Origin: JAGVSR01 sp033765145
Lineage (GTDB): Bacteria > Pseudomonadota > Alphaproteobacteria > Rhizobiales > Hyphomicrobiaceae
Direction: 5' to 3'
Assembly (NCBI GenBank): GCA_033765145.1
Contig: JANRIH010000020.1
Location: forward strand, 1 to 64,000
DNA: 64,000 nucleotides
Numbering within the stretch: the stretch's first letter is position 1; each line of letters starts with the position of its first letter. A program made the translations under genes and the position numbers. Positions 18,501 through 25,730 of the stretch are shown here, piece after piece. The notes below the pieces were generated by a model. It was not told where the DNA came from. It did no database searches and was given only the letters and a program-made list of their open reading frames with translations.

Positions 18501-18556
18501 ATTACAAAGCCGATCAGGTCCACGTCCCGGCACTGCTCGAACGGCTTGGACAGTGA
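15551..18556 (+). CDS. Large membrane protein with BatA-like N-terminus and DUF4159 domain
   Basis: The 1001-residue product begins with a BatA-type membrane anchor (FLNPWLLLGLATLPLIYLLL) and a second helix near residue 60. A VWA-like region follows with VVVLIDNGWSAG in the position of the metal-adhesion motif. Further membrane segments lie around residues 645-695, and the DUF4159 domain fills the last 230 residues, with FGYVTTGTPEIDDVSRAGLEGL and a GGMIIFDTRDYG stretch resembling a glutamine amidotransferase-like fold. ATG 15551 is chosen because it overlaps the DUF58 stop by one base. Catalytic activity is not evident. It is presumably the membrane-bound partner of the MoxR complex. Confidence 0.88.
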   Translation: MFPALAFLNPWLLLGLATLPLIYLLLRTVPPRPRQIEFPPTRILVDIENKEKTPARTPWWLLLIRLLAAALVILALAEPILNPGKGAELTGKGPVVVLIDNGWSAGSDWSARASLATQIVDEAERQNRAVVIVGTAAATKAPAARIEAPSDARSTLAAVIPMPFAPDRKVTLDAVSSTLASAGDAAKSASVVWITDGIDHGGEAGPAADAMAKIADSGSFTVITMKPGTEALGVIASVAIDGKLAATVLRAGGAARAGIVHALSAKGERLGEAEFTLGAGAQRADLRIEMPLELRNQVTRIEIAGERSAGAVNLLDQRSQWQRIGLISGEAQEQAQPLLAQLYYVQKAVQPFAEIIRPNEKNLTLGIDKVIDENASVLILADVGTLDGAVAERVSQWVEKGGVLVRFAGPRLEKGGDELLPVPLRVGGRTLGGALSWSTPQPLAAMEDQSIFAGLAIPPDVAVRRQVLADPAMLTPEVKIWARLMDGTPLVTAKKLGEGQLVLFHVTANSDWSNLPISGLFVEMMKRVSQLGTLTSAPPNDGTSEDGAVVSTAEPQGAADAETLPPVATLDGQGALKPPPPTAQPIALSEADKVTASLDHPPGYYGGGGAPRAINVITPGLSLAPLPALPASAKYAGSGSEDAEPLKPWLLTAAVALVFADILAMLALMGAFALAKSATRTAALAVAVSIAALGIVSDRATAQGIDPEGGFGIPGLDIPGPQPRFIFPGRETEEPKPPVVPGKVEPADEPSIRATSKVTFGYVTTGTPEIDDVSRAGLEGLVRVLKQRTAVEPGKPIAVDIVKDEIAFFPVLYWPVPDNPEPLPDATLAKIDAYLKQGGMIIFDTRDYGQGVPTGMAMAGSRGPALQKLIGRLDLPRLEPVPENHVLTRSFYLLQSFPGRWDGGDLWVEAQEPEASESGDGGERRARQADGVTAILITPNDLASAWATDPQGRPLYAVVPGGERQREYAMRAGVNIVMHALTGNYKADQVHVPALLERLGQ

Positions 18557-18566
18557 GGGCGGATCG

Positions 18567-20669
18567 ATGAACCTCTCCGTTGATTTCGCGCCGCTCATTC
18601 CGTTGCCGCTGTTGATCGCGGCCGCCGTCCTCTCCGCCGTGCTCGTCGCGTTCCTACTCTACCGGCGCTCGCGCGGCGCTATTCTGCGCGCGCTGGCGCT
18701 CGCAGCCCTTCTCGCGGCGCTCGCCAACCCGAGTCTTCGGGAAGAAGAGCGCGAGAAACTCGCCAACATCGCGGTTGTCGTCGTCGATGAAAGCACGAGC
18801 CAGGCGCTCGACAAGAGACCCGAACAGACGGCCGAACTTCGGAAGGCAGTCGAGGCGAAGCTCGGCGCCGTACCCGATCTTGAAGTCCGCTGGGTCTCTG
18901 CCGCGCGCCCGACGGAAACGGGGAGCCGCGGCACCAACCTTTTTGGCGATCTCAATCGCGCGCTCGCGGACGTTCCTCCGGATCGCATCGCCGGAATTCT
19001 GCTCCTGACCGACGGTCAGGTGCACGATGTTCCTAAGGCCAAGGATGCGCTCGGCTTCGATGCGCCCGTTCATGCGCTTCTAACTGGCCGGCCGAATGAG
19101 TTCGATCGGCGCATTGAGATACTGAAAGCGCCACGGTACGGTCTCGTCGGCCAGTCACGCACGGTCGAGGTCAAAGCGATCGAAACCGGTTCCGGCGGAT
19201 CGCAAGGTGGTCGCGTTACGATCAAGATCCGTCGCGACGGCCAGCCGGACGAACTCCGCAGCGCGGCGGTCGGGGAAACCATCGGCGTAGAGATGGCATT
19301 CCCGCATGCAGGTAGCAACATTCTCGAAATCGAGATCGACGGGGCTCCGGGAGAACTGACGCTCGCCAACAACCGAGCGGTGATTGCCGCGGAAGGCGTG
19401 CGGGAAAACCTGCGCGTGCTGCTCGTCTCGGGTGAGCCGCATGCGGGCGAGCGCACGTGGCGGAACCTGCTCAAGTCGGACGCTGCGGTGGATCTCGTTC
19501 ATTTCACGATTTTGAGGCCGCCGCACAAGCAGGACGGCACGCCGATCAATCAGCTGTCGCTGATCGCATTCCCGACGCGCGAGCTCTTCTCCGAGAAGAT
19601 CAAGGATTTCGATCTCATCATCTTCGACCGCTACGAGCATCGCGAAATCCTGCAGATCGGCTACTACGCCAACATCGCGAAGCACGTCGAAGAGAACGGC
19701 GGCGCGCTTCTGATCGCGGCTGGCGACGACTACGCGCGTCCGACGACGATCTTCCGCACGCCGCTCGCGCCCGTATTGCCCGCCCGTCCGACGGGGCGTG
19801 TGTTCGAGGAGCCGTTCAAGCCGACCGTTACGACGGAAGGGCTCAAGCATCCCGTCACGCGCGGATTGCCGGGCGCGGGCGGAGGTTCGACGCCGCCGGA
19901 ATGGGGGCGGTGGTTCCGGCAAGCGGAAGTGAAGCCAGATCGCGGGCGCACCGTGCTCGCCGGCGCGCAGGGCAGTCCCCTTCTCCTGCTCGACAAGCGC
20001 GGCAAGGGCCGCGTGGCGCTTCTCGCTTCGGATCACGCCTGGCTCTGGGCGCGAGGCTACGAAGGTGGCGGACCACATTCCGATCTTCTGCGCCGCCTTT
20101 CGCACTGGCTGATGAAGGAGCCGGACCTCGAAGAAGAGCGGCTCATTGCGTCGTCGACGGGGTTGAAGATCACCCTCGAACGCCATTCGATGGCAGACGA
20201 GGTCGGCCCCGTGCGCCTCAACGCACCGGATGGCACATCGACGGATGTCGCGCTCACGCGGTCGGGGCCGGGAATCTTCAAAGCGACGACCGAGGTCAAG
20301 CTGCCCGGTCTTTACAAGGCGTCGTCCGAGGGGCCGGACGGGCCGCTCGCCGCCATCGTTCACGCAGGCTCGGACGATCCCCGGGAAATGCGCGACGTGA
20401 CCGCGACGGCGGCGGCATTGGCACCCCTCGTGGAGCAGACCGGTGGGGGTGTGTTCTGGACGACCGCCGCGACCGGAGCGGTTTCCGCGCCGCGCATCAC
20501 CATGCTGAGCAACGGCAAGGTGCTTGCCGGATCGGACTGGATGGGACTTCGCGATCGCGAGGCCTACCTCACCCGTGGAGTGAAGATTACTCCGTTATTT
20601 ACGGGACTTATGGCCCTCGCGGCCCTTCTTGCCCTGCTAGCGCTTGCCTGGTGGCGCGAAGGGCGCTGA
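18567..20669 (+). CDS. Membrane protein with glutamine amidotransferase-like middle region
   Basis: This closes the MoxR operon. The 700-residue product has two N-terminal helices (residues about 10-30 and 38-56), a VWA-like segment with VVVVDESTSQALDKR, and a middle region with RVLLVSGEPHAGERTWRNLL and NGGALLIAAGDDYA. This resembles class I amidotransferase-like domains without an obvious catalytic cysteine. A final helix spans about residues 675-695. ATG 18567, preceded by GAGGGCGG, is preferred over the TTG at 18546 that would overlap the previous gene. Function is inferred only from the locus. Confidence 0.85.
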   Translation: MNLSVDFAPLIPLPLLIAAAVLSAVLVAFLLYRRSRGAILRALALAALLAALANPSLREEEREKLANIAVVVVDESTSQALDKRPEQTAELRKAVEAKLGAVPDLEVRWVSAARPTETGSRGTNLFGDLNRALADVPPDRIAGILLLTDGQVHDVPKAKDALGFDAPVHALLTGRPNEFDRRIEILKAPRYGLVGQSRTVEVKAIETGSGGSQGGRVTIKIRRDGQPDELRSAAVGETIGVEMAFPHAGSNILEIEIDGAPGELTLANNRAVIAAEGVRENLRVLLVSGEPHAGERTWRNLLKSDAAVDLVHFTILRPPHKQDGTPINQLSLIAFPTRELFSEKIKDFDLIIFDRYEHREILQIGYYANIAKHVEENGGALLIAAGDDYARPTTIFRTPLAPVLPARPTGRVFEEPFKPTVTTEGLKHPVTRGLPGAGGGSTPPEWGRWFRQAEVKPDRGRTVLAGAQGSPLLLLDKRGKGRVALLASDHAWLWARGYEGGGPHSDLLRRLSHWLMKEPDLEEERLIASSTGLKITLERHSMADEVGPVRLNAPDGTSTDVALTRSGPGIFKATTEVKLPGLYKASSEGPDGPLAAIVHAGSDDPREMRDVTATAAALAPLVEQTGGGVFWTTAATGAVSAPRITMLSNGKVLAGSDWMGLRDREAYLTRGVKITPLFTGLMALAALLALLALAWWREGR

Positions 20670-20760
20670 CGGCGACATAGGACGTGCCCGTCTGACTGGA
20701 ACTTTTTGCTTAAACCTCGCGTTTACTCTACATCTAAACGTCCGATCCTCGCGTTCAGGA

Positions 20761-20785
20761 TGTACACTTTCTCGCCTGTACACTT
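20761..20785 (+). repeat. Direct repeat TGTACACTT in the phaZ leader
   Basis: TGTACACTT occurs at 20761-20769 and again at 20777-20785, a 16-base period. Each copy contains the palindrome TGTACA. It lies about 130 bases upstream of phaZ in an otherwise empty 244-base gap and is a plausible operator. No regulator can be assigned. Confidence 0.4.
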
Positions 20786-20855
20786 GCTTTTGGAGTTGAG
20801 AATCTGTCGCAATGCAAAATAACATGCCGACCCAGGGGAAGTTGCAGTGCGGCAT

Positions 20856-20875
20856 AACGGCGCCAAACGGCGCCA
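20856..20875 (+). repeat. Tandem 10-base repeat in the phaZ leader
   Basis: AACGGCGCCA is repeated twice without a gap at 20856-20865 and 20866-20875. Each unit contains the GGCGCC palindrome. It lies 38 bases before the phaZ start and would be within the mRNA leader, where the two palindromes could pair with each other. Confidence 0.5.
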
Positions 20876-20913
20876 GTGCTTCCGGCGAACCTGCCGGTCC
20901 GGGGGACTGATCC

Positions 20914-22263
20914 ATGCACTACTACGCCTACGAGCTTGCGCATGCCATTGTCCGCCCGATGCGTTTCGGCGCAGAGGCGATGAAGTTCACGATCGACAAT
21001 CCACTCAATCCCATGTCGGCGACGCCTTTCGCACGTGCGGTCTCCGCGGCCTGCGAAGTGTTCGAGAACGTCACGCGCCGCTACGGCAAGCCATCCTTCG
21101 GTCTCAAGGAGACGAAGATCGGCGGCGTCGCCAAGGTTCCCGTTCACGAGGAAATCGCTCTCGCAAAGCCGTTCTGCAACCTCCTGCATTTCAAGCGCGA
21201 TATTCTCGAGGGGTCGCAGCGCTTCCCCGATCCCAAGGTCCTCATCGTCGCGCCGATGTCGGGTCACTACGCGACGCTCCTGCGTGGGACCGTCGCCTCG
21301 ATGATGGAAGAGCACGACGTCTACATCACCGATTGGGCCGATGCGCGTGAAGTGCCGGTCATCGAAGGCAAATTCGATCTCGACAGCTTCATCGACTACC
21401 TGATCGAGTTCATGCGCTTCCTCGGGCCCAACACGCATGTCATCGCGGTCTGCCAGCCCGCTGTTCCAGCGCTCGCGGCAACCGCGCTGATGGCACAGAT
21501 GGACGACTACAACCAGCCGGCCTCACTGACGCTCATGGGCGGGCCTATCGATACGCGCCGCAATCCGACGAAAGTGAACGAGTTGGCGCGGAACCGCTCC
21601 ATCGACTGGTTCGAGCGCAACGTCATCGACATCGTGCCATTCCCACATCCCGGCATGATGCGGCGCGTTTATCCCGGCTTCCTGCAGCTGACCGGGTTCA
21701 TGACGATGAACCTCGACCGGCACATGAACGCGCACGTCGATCTCTTCTCGAGCCTCGTCAAGGGTGACTGCGACAGCGTCAAGCAGCACCAGGATTTCTA
21801 CGAGGAATACCTGGCCGTCATGGATCTGACTGCCGAATTCTACCTGCAAACGGTCAAGACCGTGTTCCAGGATCATGCGCTGCCCGACGGGTTCATGACG
21901 CACCGGAACATGCGGGTGAACTGCAAGGCCATCAAGAAAACCGCGCTCATTACGATCGAGGGCGAGCGCGACGACATCTGCGGCATCGGCCAGACCGAGG
22001 CGGCGCAACTTCTCTGCACCAACATCCCGGACGACGAGCGGTTCCACTACGTCCAGCCGGGCGTCGGTCATTATGGCGTCTTCAACGGCACGCGATGGCG
22101 CACGGAAATCCAGCCGCGAATCCGTCAGATGATCCGCTACATCCACAAGAAGCGAGCGAGCGCCAATCCTTTCGAACGCCTGTCCGCTTCCAGCACCAAG
22201 TCAGGGCTGCCGGGTGGGTTCGAACATCATAGCGTCGACGCCGGCATCAGCCTCGCGCACTGA
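20914..22263 (+). CDS. phaZ: Intracellular polyhydroxyalkanoate depolymerase
   Basis: This enzyme hydrolyses stored PHB/PHA granules to hydroxyacids. The 449-residue protein matches the intracellular short-chain-length PHA depolymerase family from its first residues (MHYYAYELAHAIVRP). The family uses a cysteine nucleophile, seen here in AVCQPAVPALAAT at residue 180. The aspartate lies in EGERDDICGIGQ and the histidine in GVGHYGVFNGTRWR. The length is typical, and GGGGGAC-type sequence precedes the start. It is followed by a strong terminator at 22303, so it appears to be transcribed alone. Confidence 0.95.
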   Translation: MHYYAYELAHAIVRPMRFGAEAMKFTIDNPLNPMSATPFARAVSAACEVFENVTRRYGKPSFGLKETKIGGVAKVPVHEEIALAKPFCNLLHFKRDILEGSQRFPDPKVLIVAPMSGHYATLLRGTVASMMEEHDVYITDWADAREVPVIEGKFDLDSFIDYLIEFMRFLGPNTHVIAVCQPAVPALAATALMAQMDDYNQPASLTLMGGPIDTRRNPTKVNELARNRSIDWFERNVIDIVPFPHPGMMRRVYPGFLQLTGFMTMNLDRHMNAHVDLFSSLVKGDCDSVKQHQDFYEEYLAVMDLTAEFYLQTVKTVFQDHALPDGFMTHRNMRVNCKAIKKTALITIEGERDDICGIGQTEAAQLLCTNIPDDERFHYVQPGVGHYGVFNGTRWRTEIQPRIRQMIRYIHKKRASANPFERLSASSTKSGLPGGFEHHSVDAGISLAH

Positions 22264-22302
22264 GCCGACCGCATTGATAGAGACTTGATACTTGAGTCAC
22301 GA

Positions 22303-22332
22303 GGCCGCGGCCAGGTTCCGCGGCCTTCGTCG
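22303..22332 (+). terminator. Terminator after phaZ
   Basis: GGCCGCGG at 22303-22310 pairs perfectly with CCGCGGCC at 22318-22325 around a 7-base loop, followed by TTCGTCGTT. The T content is moderate. It lies 40 bases after the phaZ stop. Confidence 0.6.
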
Positions 22333-22426
22333 TTCTTGGACGGGCATCATTATCTCTGCGCGTTTCTCCGTTCGCGGCGACTCGGTTAGGTCCGTAGTCC
22401 AGGATCATCAGCCTCGCGGGGGAGCG

Positions 22427-23965
22427 ATGTCGCTTCTGTTCACGATCGTGCGCGCCGCGCATGTCAACGGGACTCATCACAAGCTCGCGCTCGATGCCTT
22501 GACGCACCTTAAGCGCCCGGATGCGGAATCCTGGCGGCGCGTTTTTCTGAAGCACGCTGCGGTCTATCTTGAAGGTTCGAAGGCGCCTGACGACAGCTTC
22601 AAGGATTTCAAGAACCACGTCCTGCATGTCCGCGACGACTATTGGGGCGGCGCGCCGGAGAAATGCGCCGCGTGGTACGGCCACGCGATCGAGGCTCTGC
22701 GTGAGGGCGACATGGCGCGCGCCGTCTACGCGGCCGGTGTGCTTTCGCATTATGTGACAGATCCCATCCATCCCTTCCATACGGCACAGTCCGACGCCGA
22801 GAACGCCATCCACCGCGCGGCGGAATGGAGCATCAATCGTGCGTATGACAGCCTCCTTGGCGAGGCGCGGTACGCGGACGCCGGAGCAATCGAGACGCGG
22901 TGGGGTGACGGCTGGCTCAAGGATCACGTCATCGCTGGCGCCGAGCGCGCCAACAGGCACTACGAAACGTTGATTGCCCACTATGACATCACGCGCGGCG
23001 TCAGCGATCCGCCGCAAGGGCTCGATCCAGTCGCCCGTCGTGCCATCGGCGGTCTCATCTTCTTCGCCTCGCAGAGCTTCGCGGCGGTTCTCGACCGCCT
23101 TTTCGACGAGGCGGCTGTCACGCCGCCCGAGGTTGCGCTCACGATCGATACGCTGATCGCCACGCTCGCCATTCCGCGCAAATGGCTCGAAAAGCGTATC
23201 ACCGATGCCGAGACGCGTCGGCAGGTCGCGGCGATCTACGACGAGCTTATGGCGACGGGTCGTGTCGAGAAGACATTGCCGGAAGACGACCGCGTGGTGC
23301 GCGACCTTCACCGCAAGGAAGTACTGGAGCCGCGAAAGGCCGCCGAGGCCGCGAGCCGCGCCCAACGAATTACGGCGGCGGCGCCGGGCAGGAGGCCGAC
23401 GGCGGTTGGTGCGAGTCCCACAATGACACCGCCGGTGATCGCGGGGTCCCGGGAGCCTGTTCCCGTCGCCCCAGCGCAAGCTCCGCGGACGGCCCACGAC
23501 GGAAAGCATACCGAACTTGCTGCGCTGAAGCCGCGATCCGTCGGCCGCGTGCGGGAAAGCGACCCTGTCGAGGCTGCACCCATCATTGGGCCGCGAATCG
23601 CGGAGCGGCTCGCCAAGATCGACATCGCGACGATCGGCGACCTCCTGGCCGCCGATGCCTCCGGGATCGCCAGCGGTCTCGCCGACCAGCGGTTCGACGT
23701 CGAAGAGATCACGCGCTGGCAGGATACCGCGCGCCTCGTTGTCGCGATTCCAGGCCTGCGCGGCGGACACGCGGAACTGCTCGCAGGCACCGGGTTCCGG
23801 TCGATTGTGGCCCTCGCTTCCGCGGACCCCGCGACATTGATGGCGGATATACTTCGCTACGCAGCCAGCGACGACGGGCGGCGAGCACTTCGGACTGGCG
23901 ACGCGCCCGATATCGAGACCATCACCATGTGGATAACGTCGGCGAAATCCTCAGCGGCCGCTTGA
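22427..23965 (+). CDS. Zinc-dependent phospholipase C-like protein with DUF4332 tail
   Basis: The 512-residue product has an N-terminal alpha-helical domain of the zinc phospholipase C / S1-P1 type. It contains NGTHHKLALDAL, KHAAVYLEGSKAPDD, AAGVLSHYVTDPIHPFHTAQ with the metal-binding His and Asp pattern, and ENAIHRAAEW. A proline/alanine-rich linker at about residues 320-385 joins it to a C-terminal DUF4332-like helix-hairpin-helix domain (GPRIAERLAKIDIATIGDLLAAD). No signal peptide is present, so it may act in the cytoplasm or leave by another route. The start at 22427 has GGGGGAG upstream. Whether it cleaves phospholipids is unknown. Confidence 0.75.
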   Translation: MSLLFTIVRAAHVNGTHHKLALDALTHLKRPDAESWRRVFLKHAAVYLEGSKAPDDSFKDFKNHVLHVRDDYWGGAPEKCAAWYGHAIEALREGDMARAVYAAGVLSHYVTDPIHPFHTAQSDAENAIHRAAEWSINRAYDSLLGEARYADAGAIETRWGDGWLKDHVIAGAERANRHYETLIAHYDITRGVSDPPQGLDPVARRAIGGLIFFASQSFAAVLDRLFDEAAVTPPEVALTIDTLIATLAIPRKWLEKRITDAETRRQVAAIYDELMATGRVEKTLPEDDRVVRDLHRKEVLEPRKAAEAASRAQRITAAAPGRRPTAVGASPTMTPPVIAGSREPVPVAPAQAPRTAHDGKHTELAALKPRSVGRVRESDPVEAAPIIGPRIAERLAKIDIATIGDLLAADASGIASGLADQRFDVEEITRWQDTARLVVAIPGLRGGHAELLAGTGFRSIVALASADPATLMADILRYAASDDGRRALRTGDAPDIETITMWITSAKSSAAA

Positions 23966-24135
23966 TGTGAGGTTCGTTCGCGCGTGAGTGCCGCGCTCAG
24001 GCCACACTAGGCCCGGCGTCATTCTCGCAGCCCAATTCAGCCGCAGATTCTCCAAAGTTGGACGGCTCAGTGCTGTCCAGCGCGCAGGCGCATCGGCAGC
24101 GGGGGCTGTCCGGCCACGAACTGCAGTGAGGCGGC

Positions 24136-24723
24136 ATGACAACGGCGAGTGGCGTTCGCGAGATGATCCTGACCCGAGGGCTCGGCATCGCCAGCACTCA
24201 AGGGCTCCAGGCGCTCTCCATCGGCGATCTCGCACGTGATCTCGAGTTGTCGCGCAGCGGGCTCCACGCCCAATTTCGCGATGTCGAAAGCCTGCAGCTC
24301 GGTGTCATCGAGAAGGCGGCCGATCTTTTCATCCGTGATGTCATGGAAGCTGGATCGGCCGCCGCCGACGGCGAAGCGCGTCTCCGTTCGCTGTTCGCCA
24401 AATGGCTTCAGTGGTCGCGGTCGCCACGTCTCGCGGGCGGCTGCCCGTTCGTCCATGCCAGCGCCGAGGGCGATGCGCTGCCGCAAGCCGTGCGCGACAG
24501 GCTCGACACGTTCATGCAGGCGTTTTCGTCCACGCTCAAGGGGGCGGTCGAAGCCGCCATCGAAGCCCGGGAATTCCGAAGCGACATCGACGCGGAGCAG
24601 ATCGTCTTCGAACTCTACGGTCTCTATCTCAGCCACCACTTCTGGCATTGGTCGATGAAGGACCGGTCGGCGCTCAGTCGCACAATGCAGGCGTTCGAGC
24701 GGGTCATGGCGGCGAGCCGATAG
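24136..24723 (+). CDS. TetR/AcrR family transcriptional regulator
   Basis: The 195-residue protein has an N-terminal TetR helix-turn-helix (GLQALSIGDLARDLELSRSGLHAQFRDVESL at about residues 24-55, with the usual S-x-x-x-L-x-x-x-F spacing). It also has an all-helical C-terminal ligand domain with GGCPFVHASAEGD, which resembles the TetR_C domain found in several alphaproteobacterial repressors. Its target is not evident; the gene stands alone between the phospholipase-like gene and the thiamine locus. The ATG at 24136 follows a GAGGCGG sequence. Confidence 0.9.
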   Translation: MTTASGVREMILTRGLGIASTQGLQALSIGDLARDLELSRSGLHAQFRDVESLQLGVIEKAADLFIRDVMEAGSAAADGEARLRSLFAKWLQWSRSPRLAGGCPFVHASAEGDALPQAVRDRLDTFMQAFSSTLKGAVEAAIEAREFRSDIDAEQIVFELYGLYLSHHFWHWSMKDRSALSRTMQAFERVMAASR

Positions 24724-24792
24724 GCGGGACGCCGGACCGGGCGACCGATATCGCACTTGCCACTGCTGCAATCCCCGTTCAAATTGCCTCGA

Positions 24793-24880
24793 GACCGAGG
24801 GGCGCCGGTGGTCCGGCTGAGATCGCGCAATCGAGCGTGAGCACCCTTTGAACCTGATCCGGGTCATGCCGGCGAAGGGA
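24793..24880 (+). ncRNA. TPP (THI element) riboswitch
   Basis: The conserved thiamine pyrophosphate aptamer is legible in order: GGGGCGCC, then GGCTGAGAT, then ACCCTTTGAACCTGATCC, then GGGTCATGCCGGCGAAGGGA. The final strand runs directly into GGACGGAGACATG, which holds the ribosome binding site of the gene at 24888. TPP binding should therefore hide the start region and repress translation. It controls a two-gene unit, the DUF2233 gene and thiC. Confidence 0.95.
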
Positions 24881-24887
24881 CGGAGAC

Positions 24888-25730
24888 ATGACGGCATTTC
24901 ACCGAATTGCAGATGTCGGGCCCCGGCCCAAGCGACGGGCCGGTCGGCGCACCGTCGTCCGCTTTTACGTGGCGGGGCTTCTCGCTGCGGCCGTTTCTTC
25001 ACCCGCCTCTGCCACCGAACCATGTAAGCCGCTCTCGCACGCGGGCCATGGCTATACCATCTGCCGGTTTGACGCGGCGACCGATCGCATCCGCGTCTTT
25101 CATGGCAATCCGAACGGCACGCCCTATCGCACGTTCGATCGGCTCGCGACGGCGCTGCGAACATCCGGCGAGACGCTCGTTTTCGCGATGAACGGGGGCA
25201 TGTATCAGGATGATCGCCGTCCGGTCGGGCTGCTTGTCATCGACGGCCGGGAAATTGCGCCCCTCAATCGCAGCGCGTGGATCGGAAACTTCTACCTGAA
25301 GCCGAACGGCGTCTTCTTCGTCTCCGACGGCCGCGCGGGCGCTCTCGAGACGGACGCCTTTCGAGAACAGCGGCTCGCGCCGCAGTTCGCCACGCAATCG
25401 GGTCCGATGCTGGTCATCGACGGCAAGCTTCACCCGCGGTTCCTCGTCGACGCCACGTCGCGCAACATCCGGAATGGCGTCGGCGTCTCGGCCGATGGAC
25501 GGGAGGTCGTGTTCGCGATCAGCACTACTCCAGTCACGTTCCACGAGTTTGGATCGCTCTTTCGCGACGCGTTGAAGACGCCAAACGCGCTTTATCTCGA
25601 CGGATCGATCTCGCGGCTCTACGCGCCCGGCATCGGCCGCAATGACGGCGGGGAGGACATGGGTCCGATCGTCGGCGTCGTCGCGACCCCCGCTGAACAG
25701 CCAGCCTCGTCAAAAGGACCAACGCCATGA
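24888..25730 (+). CDS. Phosphodiester glycosidase-like (DUF2233/NAGPA) secreted protein
   Basis: The 280-residue product has an arginine-rich N-terminus and a signal peptide ending near SPASA. The remainder is a NAGPA-type phosphodiester glycosidase domain: ETLVFAMNGGMYQDDRRPVGL, FYLKPNGVFFVSDGRAG, FATQSGPMLVIDGKLHP, RNIRNGVGVSADG and PNALYLDGSISRLYAP. Family members uncover sugar phosphodiesters, but bacterial substrates are mostly unknown. Its start lies 8 bases after the TPP aptamer, and its stop overlaps the thiC start as ATGA. It is therefore both riboswitch-controlled and translationally coupled to thiamine synthesis. A role in thiamine salvage or in an envelope substrate linked to it is inference. 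Confidence 0.88.
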   Translation: MTAFHRIADVGPRPKRRAGRRTVVRFYVAGLLAAAVSSPASATEPCKPLSHAGHGYTICRFDAATDRIRVFHGNPNGTPYRTFDRLATALRTSGETLVFAMNGGMYQDDRRPVGLLVIDGREIAPLNRSAWIGNFYLKPNGVFFVSDGRAGALETDAFREQRLAPQFATQSGPMLVIDGKLHPRFLVDATSRNIRNGVGVSADGREVVFAISTTPVTFHEFGSLFRDALKTPNALYLDGSISRLYAPGIGRNDGGEDMGPIVGVVATPAEQPASSKGPTP

